DNA of 64,000 bases from Deltaproteobacteria bacterium (GTDB lineage Bacteria > Myxococcota_C > UBA6777): NCBI GenBank assembly GCA_002731275.1, contig PCBK01000073.1, positions 1-64,000 on the forward strand. Reading direction: 5' to 3'. The notes under the pieces were generated by a model that was not told the origin of the DNA, did not search any database, and saw only the letters and a program-made list of their open reading frames with translations. Shown here piece after piece: positions 27,801-36,052 of the stretch (the stretch's first letter is position 1; the number at the start of each line of letters is the position of its first letter). The position numbers and the translations under genes are program-made.

Positions 27801-28440
27801 ACAACTCGTATTGTTGGATTGCGGCGTCACGTTGGCCATTTCGAGCGTAAAGCCACATCAAGAGGCTGTGTATCTCTTCTCTGAGGGGGTCCAATTCGAG
27901 GATTCGTTGTGACCACTTGATGGCCTCTGTGTGGTGTGCTTGCTCGACGAGTTGTTGGATGAGGATTTTTGTGCCTTTTTCGTAGAGGAGCGCGAGTCGG
28001 CTCCGTTCACCGGAGAGCCAGATCTCGAAGTGCGGGGCTTGTTTGAGGTTAAAGCCCTTGAGAAATTCGCCTTGATAGAGTTCGAGTGCGGTTTGAAGTT
28101 GTGCGGTGGTACGTTGTTCGAGATCTGTGGAGAGTGTGTGTTCAAATTGATGGATATCGGTGTGTTCTCGTGGGTATTGGATGGAGAGTCGAGGGCCGTC
28201 AGCGTGGAGGAATTCTTTTCCGAGATCTTTGCGGATGCGGCTGAGGTGCCAGCGGAGGGAGGCGGCGCGGTCATCGGTTTCGGAGCAGAACAGCTCAGCG
28301 AGCACTTGCCTGGGCTGTGGACGGGCATTGCAGGCGAGGTATGCGACCATCGCGAGGGTCTTACCGCGAAGTTTCGATGATGCAGGCGCGTTGTCTTCGA
28401 GGATCTCGAAGTGTCCAAAAAAGCGGAATGAATAACTCAT
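24853..28440 (-). CDS. BTAD-domain transcriptional regulator with AAA ATPase and TPR repeats
   Basis: 1195 residues. An N-terminal winged-helix/OmpR-like part (1-90) is followed by a bacterial transcriptional activator domain (about 95-240). The AAA/NACHT-like ATPase has Walker A AESGNGKT (295-302) and Walker B IVIFLDD (404-410). From about 650 to the end are tetratricopeptide repeats (for example GYAALGSIYIQQGAFERAL). This is the SARP/AfsR-like or MalT-like plan, in which the ATPase and TPR part senses a signal and controls DNA binding. It heads an operon with a Ser/Thr kinase (4-bp overlap), the same pairing logic as AfsR with AfsK in Streptomyces. Targets are unknown. Confidence 0.87.
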   Translation of the reverse strand: MSYSFRFFGHFEILEDNAPASSKLRGKTLAMVAYLACNARPQPRQVLAELFCSETDDRAASLRWHLSRIRKDLGKEFLHADGPRLSIQYPREHTDIHQFEHTLSTDLEQRTTAQLQTALELYQGEFLKGFNLKQAPHFEIWLSGERSRLALLYEKGTKILIQQLVEQAHHTEAIKWSQRILELDPLREEIHSLLMWLYARNGQRDAAIQQYELCKQLRQEQLDIELTDETEELYQQVLEGDFSPTYTSFLGTTQPKTQAATPTTTLLGRATQQQQLLERWQQTQQGQHHCVLIEAESGNGKTALVREFTTHHSPDLLEERCQPGDQQLPYMVWSRLLRPLLDDLLVQTGTSHSFVLEQVIRLFPQWGMQHVDQPPQPLPHTPEDTYRFFTALSTLLTSKEGRPIVIFLDDLHWADEASLELFDFLLNHPANQPHGSLLIGCMRDEDTHPLLQNIKQKSRTDEQIQLIKLPPLTQDDLLPALQSSFPALQQDEHTALCDKILTYTKGNALYTQEYLEQWDPSQPNDFVPVSEKIQSVLQQALDTFPQAHRQCIECIALFAHPVHFTQLQRASQLSEEDVMRAVERGLQKHLLLSHGQPSNRTYGFRHILLQHTLREQISPVRKQLLHKRIALALEQTKGHPTQLAHHWRYAGDTEKERTYLQLVIDTARTQKAYEEAIQWLKRGLFICKGTTAALPFYKDLAEIYMAQRQFTLAQPLLKEYASQARSLRDDEHILLSTLANGRLYRRQGEHSSARRWLRKALHFAQSKDLHDLEIQVLNSLIKSDRQEGLFDSALQYSQQKIDLAQQLSNNRYLSEGYAALGSIYIQQGAFERALETFEKTLQLAIDEEEQLLHEEEQLSFGDESQFTISRIMGSSGFFANEQDKYIEALQYFEEQMMWLDEAGEEARLRRGLEHLSKWHVWMGNVERALDFLQQHFALATRQFSIPGICKAAGNIGQLYCQLGALPQAYTCFAYKLSMGLDLKSPDLVVDALNEMLSLQARQQLDDDFDAFFSLAQILCTEHGLFYQQAEGLYIQAWRRHRQGLPDPNTPLSECIKLNTTSLQARDLSLWTACLQAELAMTSTPTPDTDEIITSLEHTFSDATPTERLLQYDTMRHIYTALNRPQDAQTALEQITMSGTKYTPPSTLPYHFVHTLLQTTPLDLPALPKQMRAPKSRSLLKRAKKLLPKEKRQELS

Positions 28441-28540
28441 TAGGCTCCCAATCCTGTCAGGGCATGTTGACTCATGAGCGTCATCATACCGCGCATCTAT
28501 GTGATCGGGAAAGCCTTAAATGTTGGAGATGGCCGTAACC

Positions 28541-29305
28541 TTATGATTTTCCCTGGAAGAGGGTGAAGGTTGAGCCGTTGGGATCGTCGATTACGGAGAA
28601 GGAGCCGACACCAATATCAGTGATGGGGACACAGATCTTGCCGCCCAGCTCTTCCACTTTTTTGCAGGAAGCTTCGATATCTTTGACGTCGAAGTAGATC
28701 ATCCAGTGTGCAGGCATCTCACCCCATTGTTCGTTCATCTGGATGATCCCACCAAAGTCTTTGTCTCCCTGCGTCAACGTTGTGTAGGAGGTGTGGGGCA
28801 TCTCTTCAGTCTTCCCTTCCCAACCAAGGAGCTCCTTGAAGAAGGTGAGGCTTGTTTGGGGTTCACGTGTCGCGAGCTCAAACCAGCACGCTGTGTGTTC
28901 TTCTCCAAAAGCATCGAATCCTTTGTGACCATCAGCTTCCCAGAGACCGACGATTGCACCTGTAGGCTCCGCGATCATCGCGACACGGCCTGAGTCTCCG
29001 ATCTTGGCGGGGGGCATGATCACCTTCCCACCCAATGCTTCCACTTTTTTGACGGTCTCATCGGCGTTGTCTGTTGCGATGTAAGACGTCCATACAGTTG
29101 GCGCGCCGTTATCGACCATCTCTTGTGTGAGGAGTCCTGCGCCGCCGACGTGTTTTCCGTCTTTGGTGAAGAAAATGTAATGTTGATCTTCGCTGTGTGC
29201 TTCGACTGTTTGCCAACCAAAGAGGCTGCCGTAAAACTCGATGGTGCTTCCCATGTCAGTCGTTGTGAGATCGGCCCAACAAAATGTTCCTGTGGATTGA
29301 GACAT
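28541..29305 (-). CDS. Two-domain VOC-family protein
   Basis: 254 residues forming two VOC modules (about 5-120 and 130-252). Each begins with the ADLTTTDMGSTIEFYG / FELATREPQTSLTFFK pattern and ends with an EPTGAIVGLWE or DPNGSTFTLFQ strand. Proteins of this type are often annotated as glyoxalase or hydroxylase-like, but the substrate is not predictable. A GGGAG site precedes the start. It lies downstream of an AraC regulator on the same strand with a large imperfect palindrome between them, so regulation by that protein is plausible. Confidence 0.87.
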   Translation of the reverse strand: MSQSTGTFCWADLTTTDMGSTIEFYGSLFGWQTVEAHSEDQHYIFFTKDGKHVGGAGLLTQEMVDNGAPTVWTSYIATDNADETVKKVEALGGKVIMPPAKIGDSGRVAMIAEPTGAIVGLWEADGHKGFDAFGEEHTACWFELATREPQTSLTFFKELLGWEGKTEEMPHTSYTTLTQGDKDFGGIIQMNEQWGEMPAHWMIYFDVKDIEASCKKVEELGGKICVPITDIGVGSFSVIDDPNGSTFTLFQGKS

Positions 29306-29362
29306 TGATATTCTCCCTTTTCGTTTGAAGGATTGTGATTTGGATCGTGACTCATTTTAACT

Positions 29363-29391
29363 GAACATGTGTCATATCGTGACATATGTTC
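29363..29391. promoter_or_regulatory. Imperfect 12-bp-arm palindrome upstream of the VOC gene
   Basis: GAACATGTGTCA (29363-29374) and TGACATATGTTC (29380-29391) are inverted with one mismatch and a 5-base spacer. A further CTGAACAT copy lies at 29395-29402. It sits about 60-85 bases before the VOC start and just after the AraC stop. No T-run follows on either side, so an operator is more likely than a terminator. Confidence 0.5.
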
Positions 29392-29430
29392 ATCTGAACA
29401 TTGAACGAGTAGGGAGAGGTGCTGAGATGT

Positions 29431-30234
29431 TTACAATTGGCTGGCGTAACGTGCAGGTGGGACGCCGATAATGGACTTAAAATCCCTGGTGAAATGGGCT
29501 TGATCGAAGTATTCGAGTTCGAGGGCGAGCTGGGATAGGTCCGTATCAGGGGCGTTGGCGATACGTTCAGCGGCTTCAAGTAGGCGATAGCGTTTGATCG
29601 CCCACTTGGGGGACACACCGAGATAGTGTTTAAACAACCTTTGTAAGGAGCGGACGCTGCGATCTGTTTGTGCCGCGAGGTCTTCGACTTTGAGGAGGGT
29701 GGGGGTGTTTGCCAACAGGTCGATGAGCGAACAGAGGTCTTCAATGATCGGATCGTATGAGGTGAGGACGCTCCGCCAAAAGTCCGCCATGAGGAGCGTC
29801 ATCTCTTCCTCTGTGTCTTTGGACAGGACGTCGGCTTCGAGTGTGTGGGCGCGAGGACCAAAGAGGTGTTCGAGTGGGTATTCTTTGTCCGTCAATGACG
29901 ACATGGGTTGGTTCCAAAGGTCGACAAACGCGCCGGGCTTGAATTTGGTCCCAAAGACGACGCCTTGCTCTTCTAATGTATAGGAGAAGATCCCACTGAC
30001 AGGGCCGACGATGCGAGAGGCTTTGTCTTCGATGGAGACGCCGACGTTGGGATGTGGGAGGATCTGTTGTGTGTAAGGTGGTTGATCGCGAAGATCCCAC
30101 CGGACCGCCCAGAAATTCTCGATCCAGGGGACGAGATCTGCGGGAGGGGCCTGACGGAACAGTTGGAACCGCTCGAAGCCTTTTTGTTGTTTGAGGATCC
30201 CACGCGCATGTGGAAGAGATGTCTGCGAAGCCAT
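29431..30234 (-). CDS. AraC-family transcriptional regulator
   Basis: 267 residues from ATG 30234, which has AGGA eight bases upstream; longer starts to 30387 run into the shared divergent promoter region. An N-terminal sensing domain of the DUF6597 type (about 20-150, including PHPNVGVSIED and FKPGAFVDLW) is followed by a two-helix-turn-helix AraC domain (about 175-265: LAAQTDRSVRSLQRLFKHYL, then AHFTRDFKSIIGVPPARY). It is divergent from the DUF3224 gene and upstream of the VOC gene, so it may control both. Confidence 0.88.
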   Translation of the reverse strand: MASQTSLPHARGILKQQKGFERFQLFRQAPPADLVPWIENFWAVRWDLRDQPPYTQQILPHPNVGVSIEDKASRIVGPVSGIFSYTLEEQGVVFGTKFKPGAFVDLWNQPMSSLTDKEYPLEHLFGPRAHTLEADVLSKDTEEEMTLLMADFWRSVLTSYDPIIEDLCSLIDLLANTPTLLKVEDLAAQTDRSVRSLQRLFKHYLGVSPKWAIKRYRLLEAAERIANAPDTDLSQLALELEYFDQAHFTRDFKSIIGVPPARYASQL

Positions 30235-30376
30235 CGCTTTATCCTGTATGTGTCGCATTTTTACAATACATAAGCACTCACTCTGTATATGTTCAGTGTC
30301 GTGCATTGATGTAGCACCAAAATGATTTGAGATCAACAAGAGCTGAGGCCGCTTGGTGGCCCAAAAGGAGATGAAG

Positions 30377-30778
30377 ATGGATATCACGATGACATACTCG
30401 TTTGACGGTTGGGATGAGAAGGCGATTCATGAGGCTGAAGGTGAGCTGAAGATGGCCCGCGCAGAGGTGAAGAAGTCGTACACGGGGGGCTTTGAGGGAA
30501 AGGGCATGCTAGAATACACGATGGTGTATCTCAAGGAAGGGAAGGCTTCGTACACAGGTCTTGAGCGAATGGTTGGGAGCATTGGTGACAAACAAGGGAG
30601 CTTTGTCGTCCGCGACATTGGAATATACGAAGACGCGAAGGCTGTTGGGCGCTTCGAGATCCTTGCGGAGTCGGGAACAGGGGACTTTGTGGGGATTCGC
30701 GGACAGGGAGAGTATGGACTTGGTGAGAGCGGTGGGGAGTATAAGATTACGTGGAAAGTAGCCTTCGTAAACTCTTGA
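30377..30778 (+). CDS. DUF3224-like protein
   Basis: 133 residues. AGGAG eight bases before ATG 30377 decides the start over an ATG six bases earlier. The pattern of a beta-barrel with paired SYTGLERMVGSIGDKQGSFV and FEILAESGTGDFVGIRG strands matches DUF3224, a small allene-oxide-cyclase-like fold of unknown bacterial function. It is cytoplasmic. It is divergent from the AraC regulator, suggesting shared control. Confidence 0.78.
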   Translation: MDITMTYSFDGWDEKAIHEAEGELKMARAEVKKSYTGGFEGKGMLEYTMVYLKEGKASYTGLERMVGSIGDKQGSFVVRDIGIYEDAKAVGRFEILAESGTGDFVGIRGQGEYGLGESGGEYKITWKVAFVNS

Positions 30779-30831
30779 GCGTCTGTTGTTTTTGTCAACG
30801 ATGGACCATTTGTTTTTAGTGGAGTGGTATC

Positions 30832-30871
30832 ATGTCTTAGGCCGTCGGATGCAAAAATCCTAACTAGACAT
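30832..30871. repeat. Intergenic inverted repeat containing a shared 16-mer
   Basis: ATGTCT (30832-30837) and AGACAT (30866-30871) flank a unit that contains GGAT/ATCC and TTAGG/CCTAA pairings. It includes CGTCGGATGCAAAAAT at 30843-30858, a 16-mer also found exactly at 10526-10541, four bases after another stop codon. It may be a dispersed 3'-end element. Confidence 0.4.
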
Positions 30872-30993
30872 CATACACATAGAAACAACTTGTGACTTTC
30901 AGTGGGGTGAGGTACGGTCGATCTTTACCGTTGAGCGGTTAAGATTTGCGATGTCCGCACACCTTGCATCACTCGACCTGCCACAGGTGTGCC

Positions 30994-31653
30994 ATGACAA
31001 GTCTTCGATTTCGTTACCAGACCATCGAATTCAGCGATGGGTTGGATATCCATGTTCGGACTTTGCGTGACAATATGCAATTCTATGATCCTGATGATAT
31101 CGCTCTTGAGCTCGGCATTTCAAACTCCTCCTGGCCCTTGTTTGGTATCGTTTGGGAGACTGGACGTTACCTCGCAGAGTTGATGCTCGACTTCGATATT
31201 CGAGGCAAGCGCATTCTTGAAGTTGGTTGTGGTATAGGTCTCGCAAGTCTTGTTCTTAACCATCGCCTCGCTGATATCACTTCGACTGACCAGCATCCCG
31301 ATGCTGAAGCGTTCATGCAAGAGAATGTACGTATCAATCATGGGCGTGACATCCCCTTCGTACGTACAGGGTGGGCCGATGAAGATAGTGGGATGGGTAC
31401 GTTTGATCTGCTCATCGCCAGTGATGTTTTGTATGAGCGCAGCTTCGCTGAGCCGTTGTCTTGTTTTCTGGACCAACACGCCAAGGCGACCTGTGAGATC
31501 ATCGTCATCGATCCGGGGCGTGGACATCACAGCGAGCTCAACAAAAAAATGATCGTGCTTGGGTTTGAACAAAGTCAGGAGCCGACTAAACACAAGCTGC
31601 TTCCAAGAGGAAAAGTTCTTCGTTATTGGCGTGTCGACACGTTGGAGGAGTGA
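30994..31653 (+). CDS. Class I SAM-dependent methyltransferase (Methyltransf_16-like)
   Basis: 219 residues from ATG 30994, preceded by AGGTG. The Rossmann fold shows motif I LEVGCGIGLASLVL, the acidic loop STDQHPDA and a SDVLYE motif. This combination is seen in seven-beta-strand protein lysine methyltransferases of the METTL/ETFB-KMT (Methyltransf_16) group. A protein substrate is therefore likely but not shown. The serine hydrolase gene begins 3 bases after the stop, so they form an operon. Confidence 0.8.
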   Translation: MTSLRFRYQTIEFSDGLDIHVRTLRDNMQFYDPDDIALELGISNSSWPLFGIVWETGRYLAELMLDFDIRGKRILEVGCGIGLASLVLNHRLADITSTDQHPDAEAFMQENVRINHGRDIPFVRTGWADEDSGMGTFDLLIASDVLYERSFAEPLSCFLDQHAKATCEIIVIDPGRGHHSELNKKMIVLGFEQSQEPTKHKLLPRGKVLRYWRVDTLEE

Positions 31654-31655
31654 AC

Positions 31656-32855
31656 ATGAGCGCTGCGTTGATCTTTGGAGAGGTTGCCGAAGGATTCGAG
31701 AAGGTGGAGCAGGTCTTTCGTCAGAACTTTGCGGACGGTAAGGAGTCTGGTGCTGCCTGTGCTGTATACTACGAGGGGAAGAAAGTCGTTGATTTGTGGG
31801 GTGGGTATCGGGATGAGTCTTCGGGGGCTGTGTGGCAAGAAGACACGATGGTGCCTGTGATGTCGACTTCCAAAGGTATCTCAAGTGTATCGATGTTGGT
31901 GGCCCATGCACGTGGTTATATCGACTTTGATCGGACGGTCTCTTCGTACTGGCCAGAGTTTGCACAGGAGGGGAAGGGAGATATCACTGTGCGCCAGTTG
32001 TTGTCTCATCAAGCGGGTTGTTGTGCGATCGATGAACCTCTTCGTATGGAAGATATTGCGGACACTGCGCGTTTGGAGTCGGCGCTTGCAAAGCAAAAGC
32101 CTCTTTGGAAGGCTGGTGAGTATCATGGATACCACGCGGTTACGTTGGGTTGGTTGGAGAGCGCGTTGATTCGTCGGTGTGATCCGAAGGGTCGTTCTTT
32201 GGGGCAGTTTTTTCAGGAGGAGATCGCAGAACCGCTTGGTGTGGAGTTCTATTTTGGTTTGCCTGAGGTGATCCCGGACGAACGCATCGCGGTGATGAAG
32301 ACCAAGCCATTGTGGACAAGTGTGTTTCAGTTAAACAAGATGCCCATTCGTTTTGTGGCGGCTTTGATGAACCCATTCTCTGTGCTCAACAAAACGGTGA
32401 AGAATCCGGCAGTGTTTAAAGATCCGAGGAATATTAACGATCGTGCGTTGATGTCATTAGAGGTTCCGGCGGTGTGTGGTTTGGGTCGTGTTGAGAGTAT
32501 GGCAAGGTTATATGGCCTGCTCGCTGTGGGTGGGGAGGCGCTTGGCTTAGGCGAAGAGACGATCAAGGCTGTAGAAGAAGCTGCTCGTCCACCTGCGCAT
32601 GGTTTGCTTGATCGGGTCCTTGCGCAGCCGACGTCGTTTTCGCTCGGTTATATGAAGCCTTTTCCTGGGTTTCCTTTTGGGAGTGATGCGCGGGCGTATG
32701 GGACGCCGGGGGCTGGGGGTTCTTTTGCGTATGCGGATCCAACGCTCCAGATGGGGTTTGCATATGGTTTGACGGAGATGGACTTCTATCTCTTCGATGA
32801 TCCAAGGGACAAAGCTCTTCGTGAAGCTGCGATTCGATGTATTCGAGCTATTTGA
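31656..32855 (+). CDS. Beta-lactamase-fold serine hydrolase (EstB/class C type)
   Basis: 399 residues, start with GGAGGAG seven bases upstream. The SxxK motif is S70-T-S-K73. The YHAVTLGW block supplies the usual tyrosine, and a C-terminal GTPGAGGSFAYADP block replaces the KTG triad, as in EstB-like esterases and beta-lactamase-related proteins. There is no signal peptide, so it is probably a cytoplasmic esterase or transesterase and not a resistance beta-lactamase. It is coupled to the preceding methyltransferase gene. Confidence 0.87.
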   Translation: MSAALIFGEVAEGFEKVEQVFRQNFADGKESGAACAVYYEGKKVVDLWGGYRDESSGAVWQEDTMVPVMSTSKGISSVSMLVAHARGYIDFDRTVSSYWPEFAQEGKGDITVRQLLSHQAGCCAIDEPLRMEDIADTARLESALAKQKPLWKAGEYHGYHAVTLGWLESALIRRCDPKGRSLGQFFQEEIAEPLGVEFYFGLPEVIPDERIAVMKTKPLWTSVFQLNKMPIRFVAALMNPFSVLNKTVKNPAVFKDPRNINDRALMSLEVPAVCGLGRVESMARLYGLLAVGGEALGLGEETIKAVEEAARPPAHGLLDRVLAQPTSFSLGYMKPFPGFPFGSDARAYGTPGAGGSFAYADPTLQMGFAYGLTEMDFYLFDDPRDKALREAAIRCIRAI

Positions 32856-32883
32856 GGGACATATTATAAGATCCACTGGTGTC

Positions 32884-33909
32884 TTATTTTGTCCACTTAC
32901 GAATCATGCTCATGAGTCCATCGATGACCCACGTCATGTGTCGCAGTTTGAGTTTATCGACTGTGTCCGTTTGTTTGTGATAGTGGGGATAACGATAAGG
33001 AGCTGTGTCCGTCACCATAATCGCTGGATAGCCAGCTTGCCAAAAAGACCAATGATCAGACCACCCCACACCTGGCAGCTCAGAGAATGTCGCAGCACCC
33101 TCTGAAGGGATTTTGGCATGTTGGCGAAATAAGCGAATGTTTTGGTGTAAAAAGGAACGAGACGAGAAATTGCTCACGAAACCAATAAAGTTGCCTTTTG
33201 ATGGGTAAAACAATCCCAGCGGAAAAGGGTATCGTTGACTTCCAGGCTTGTCCGAGAAATATCCTATCGTCTCCAAGCTGATCATGCCCTTGATCTTCTC
33301 CTTTTTCCCTTCAACGGTTCTGGCGTAGTATAGACTTCCCATCTTAGAGGAACGAAAATATGGAGGTTCCTCGTTTGCAAATCCTACAAAGCGCAAGGTG
33401 ATGTTGGACGTGTGCTGACGAAGCTGTTTTGCGAGCACGAGCACACCTGCGATCCCACTTGTATTATCATTTGCACCTGGACATCCAGGGACTGTGTCAT
33501 AGTGAGCCCCAATCACAAGAAGTTCCTTGTTATGTGTATGTCCGGGTTGGGTGGCTTCGATATTGTAGACCCACTTTTGTTTCCCTTTCGCAGCGCGCTT
33601 GTTCATAGGGAATCCAACTTTCCGTACCTTGTATCCAAGGCGCTGAAAGGTGTTGTGAATATAATGTTCTGCTCTCCTCATATTTTGCATCGCTCCGACA
33701 TGTCTCGCGCCGATCTTTTTGGAGAGTTGTGTGAGATGTTTACGCAGCTCTGTCTGTATGAGCTGTTGTGCGCTTCCCAAAGGCGGAAGCGGGCCGTTGT
33801 ATGAGCGGCCCGGTATAGAGTGTCTTGTCCAATAGACAAAGATACAGAGCACGACAAACATTGCGACGATCAACCCGACAATCCGTTTGATCCAGAGTCT
33901 ATTTTTCAT
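32884..33909 (-). CDS. M28-family metallopeptidase, membrane anchored
   Basis: 341 residues with an N-terminal signal anchor (about 9-27). The M28 zinc-binding set is visible: IGAHYDTV (His, Asp), GANDNTSG (bridging Asp), FANEEPP (catalytic Glu plus Glu) and a terminal HYHKQTDT (His). Such enzymes are aminopeptidases or glutaminyl cyclase-like and use two zinc ions. Acting outside the inner membrane, it probably trims peptides. It is divergent from the amidotransferase-like gene. Confidence 0.88.
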   Translation of the reverse strand: MKNRLWIKRIVGLIVAMFVVLCIFVYWTRHSIPGRSYNGPLPPLGSAQQLIQTELRKHLTQLSKKIGARHVGAMQNMRRAEHYIHNTFQRLGYKVRKVGFPMNKRAAKGKQKWVYNIEATQPGHTHNKELLVIGAHYDTVPGCPGANDNTSGIAGVLVLAKQLRQHTSNITLRFVGFANEEPPYFRSSKMGSLYYARTVEGKKEKIKGMISLETIGYFSDKPGSQRYPFPLGLFYPSKGNFIGFVSNFSSRSFLHQNIRLFRQHAKIPSEGAATFSELPGVGWSDHWSFWQAGYPAIMVTDTAPYRYPHYHKQTDTVDKLKLRHMTWVIDGLMSMIRKWTK

Positions 33910-34093
33910 CTTTTTCCTCTACGCTTTTTTCTATCCGACAGCCTTTAGGGAGGAGTTGTTCGTTTTTTATCACATATGCAAAGCGTTGGGTCAACGGGAT
34001 GTGTGTTGTGAGGGGTTGTGTTCATCTGTGTTGGGCGTATCTTGGTGGGGTGTTGTGCGATCTGGATGATATGTTTGACGAAAGGAAAAGGAA

Positions 34094-34798
34094 ATGCTTG
34101 TCGGAATCATCGGCGACTACAAAGAAAACAGTCTTACCCACGAGACCACTGAGGAGGCGTTGTTTCACGCGGCCCATCACCTCAACACCGAGATCGATCT
34201 CGTGTGGATCGACACCTCTGACGCAGGCGGTCTCTCACAAGAACAACTCGAAGTCTTTTCGGGTTTCTTGATGGCGCCTGGTACGTACAAAGATCCGGCT
34301 GGTGCTCTTCACGTGATCAAGTGGGCGAGGACACAACAGATCCCACTACTTGGGACATGTCAGGGATTTCAACATGTCGCCCTCGAATATGCACGACATG
34401 TCCTCGACATCACTGACGCACAACACGCCGAATACACCCCCAATGCCGAACAACTCGTCATCTCACCTCTTGGCTGTTCACTCGTCGGCGAGAGCGGTGA
34501 GATATTGCTTGAACCTACCTCCAACGCGGTAAAATGGTACGAGACCACACGTATCACCGAGGAATATCGTTGCGCCTTTGGATTGCATCCATCTTTTGAG
34601 GCGCGCTTTGAAGAACATGGCTTTTCTATCTCTGGACGCGATCAGGACGGTCAGGCAAGGCTCCTTGAGTTGCAAAGACACCCCTTCTTCCTCGCGACCC
34701 TCTTTGTCCCGCAGCTCTCCTCACTCTTTGAACTTCCTCACCCACTGTTCATTCGTTTTGTGCAGGCTGTCTCAGCCTCGTATGAATCGTTCCAGTGA
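34094..34798 (+). CDS. CTP synthase C-terminal-related amidotransferase-fold protein
   Basis: 234 residues resembling the glutaminase half of CTP synthase without the synthase half. The nucleophile elbow GTCQGFQH supplies Cys89. The place where CTP synthase has FHPE, carrying the catalytic His and Glu, reads FVPQ, so both are missing and ordinary glutaminase activity is doubtful. The blocks EYARHVL, DAQHAEY and PLGCSLVG recall a family described as CTP synthase C-terminal region-related, which includes selenoproteins. Here the SLVG block has Cys (TGC... codon family), not an internal stop. Its 3' end overlaps the converging channel gene by 27 bp. Confidence 0.75.
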   Translation: MLVGIIGDYKENSLTHETTEEALFHAAHHLNTEIDLVWIDTSDAGGLSQEQLEVFSGFLMAPGTYKDPAGALHVIKWARTQQIPLLGTCQGFQHVALEYARHVLDITDAQHAEYTPNAEQLVISPLGCSLVGESGEILLEPTSNAVKWYETTRITEEYRCAFGLHPSFEARFEEHGFSISGRDQDGQARLLELQRHPFFLATLFVPQLSSLFELPHPLFIRFVQAVSASYESFQ

Positions 34799-35869
34799 GG
34801 TAATCTGTACTGAAGTCCCGATGACAACGAGGACACTTCCTTCACGCAAGATCGAGGAGGGAGGTGGGTTATACGTGAAGTCGTCATCGTCGATATGTCC
34901 AATGGCGACGACCTGAAGTCCACAATGTCCATAGATGTCTGTGGCTTCGAGCGTTTTGTTCAGGTGGGGGCTGTGTTGGGTGACGGTGACCTCTGAGACA
35001 CGGACGGATTCGCCGTCTTGCTTGCTGCGGAGCATCTTGTCGAGGAAGCTCACGACGTGCGGTCGCAGCAATTCGGAGGCAAGGCGCATCCCACCGATGA
35101 AGTGGGGACTGACAACATAAGACGCGCCAGCACGTCGAAAGAGCTCGGTGTTGTGGTGCTCGACACATTTGACGGCGATCTTCATCGTTGGGTTGAAGAA
35201 GTGTGAGCTGACTGTCAAGAACATGTTCTCACTGTCGAGATGGAGCGCGGCGACCAATCCTTTGGCCCGGTCGATCCCCGCTTCGTGAAGGACCAGCTCC
35301 TCCATCGCGTTGCCCTTCACGTACAAGATCCCTGGAAATCGGACGCGAAGTTGTTCGAGGACCTCTTCGTTTTGCTCGATCAAGACAAAGGGTTGGTGGG
35401 TGTCGATGAATTCCTGAACGATGTGGCTGCCTGTGGAACCTCCGCCACAGACGATGAAATGATCTTGGATGAGTGCGAGTTCTTTCTTCATTTTGCGAAG
35501 CTCAAATAGGTGGTAAAGCTGTGATTCGACGACCAACGCCGTCAGGGAGGAGACACTGTAGAGGGTGACGCCCATCCCGGCGACGAGTAAGCCCATTGTG
35601 AAGACCTTGGCGCCGAGGTGGTTGTCGATGCCGAGGACATCACCGTAGCCGACGGTGGTCAGCGATATCGCGGTCATGTACGCACAGTCGATGAGGGACC
35701 AGCGACCGGCACCAATGATCATATACCCGGCTGTCCCAATGAGAAAGACACCCGCGAGCAGCATCAACGCGAAGATAAATTGGCGGATGATCCGGCTACC
35801 TTCTGTGGTTCCTCGTGAACGACTCACTGCAGAGCGTGTACTATGGCTCGCCTGTACGGCTTGTTTCAT
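34772..35869 (-). CDS. Two-helix potassium channel with RCK/TrkA domains
   Basis: 365 residues. The N-terminal channel unit has two transmembrane helices (about 30-52 and 88-110) around the K+ filter TVGYGD (72-77). An RCK_N/TrkA_N Rossmann domain (IVCGGGSTGSHIV) and a TrkA_C domain in the last 80 residues follow. It should tetramerise as a ligand-gated K+ channel of the MthK/Kch type. I chose ATG 35869 (AGGG eight bases upstream); frames to 35965 add only a polar extension. It is divergent from the small secreted protein gene. Confidence 0.88.
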   Translation of the reverse strand: MKQAVQASHSTRSAVSRSRGTTEGSRIIRQFIFALMLLAGVFLIGTAGYMIIGAGRWSLIDCAYMTAISLTTVGYGDVLGIDNHLGAKVFTMGLLVAGMGVTLYSVSSLTALVVESQLYHLFELRKMKKELALIQDHFIVCGGGSTGSHIVQEFIDTHQPFVLIEQNEEVLEQLRVRFPGILYVKGNAMEELVLHEAGIDRAKGLVAALHLDSENMFLTVSSHFFNPTMKIAVKCVEHHNTELFRRAGASYVVSPHFIGGMRLASELLRPHVVSFLDKMLRSKQDGESVRVSEVTVTQHSPHLNKTLEATDIYGHCGLQVVAIGHIDDDDFTYNPPPSSILREGSVLVVIGTSVQITSLERFIRG

Positions 35870-36052
35870 TCTTTCACCCTGTGTTTTGTGTCGGTGCAAA
35901 TCTACCATATCCTCGCACAAAGACAAACCCAATGTTGTTTTTTGGGAACCAGATCCAAACAACATGGACTACCTCTACGATGACAGGGCACGCGCGCCTA
36001 TACAAAGCTGTTTGAATCGTATTTGTTCACTACCCCGAAGAGGAGTTGTCTG

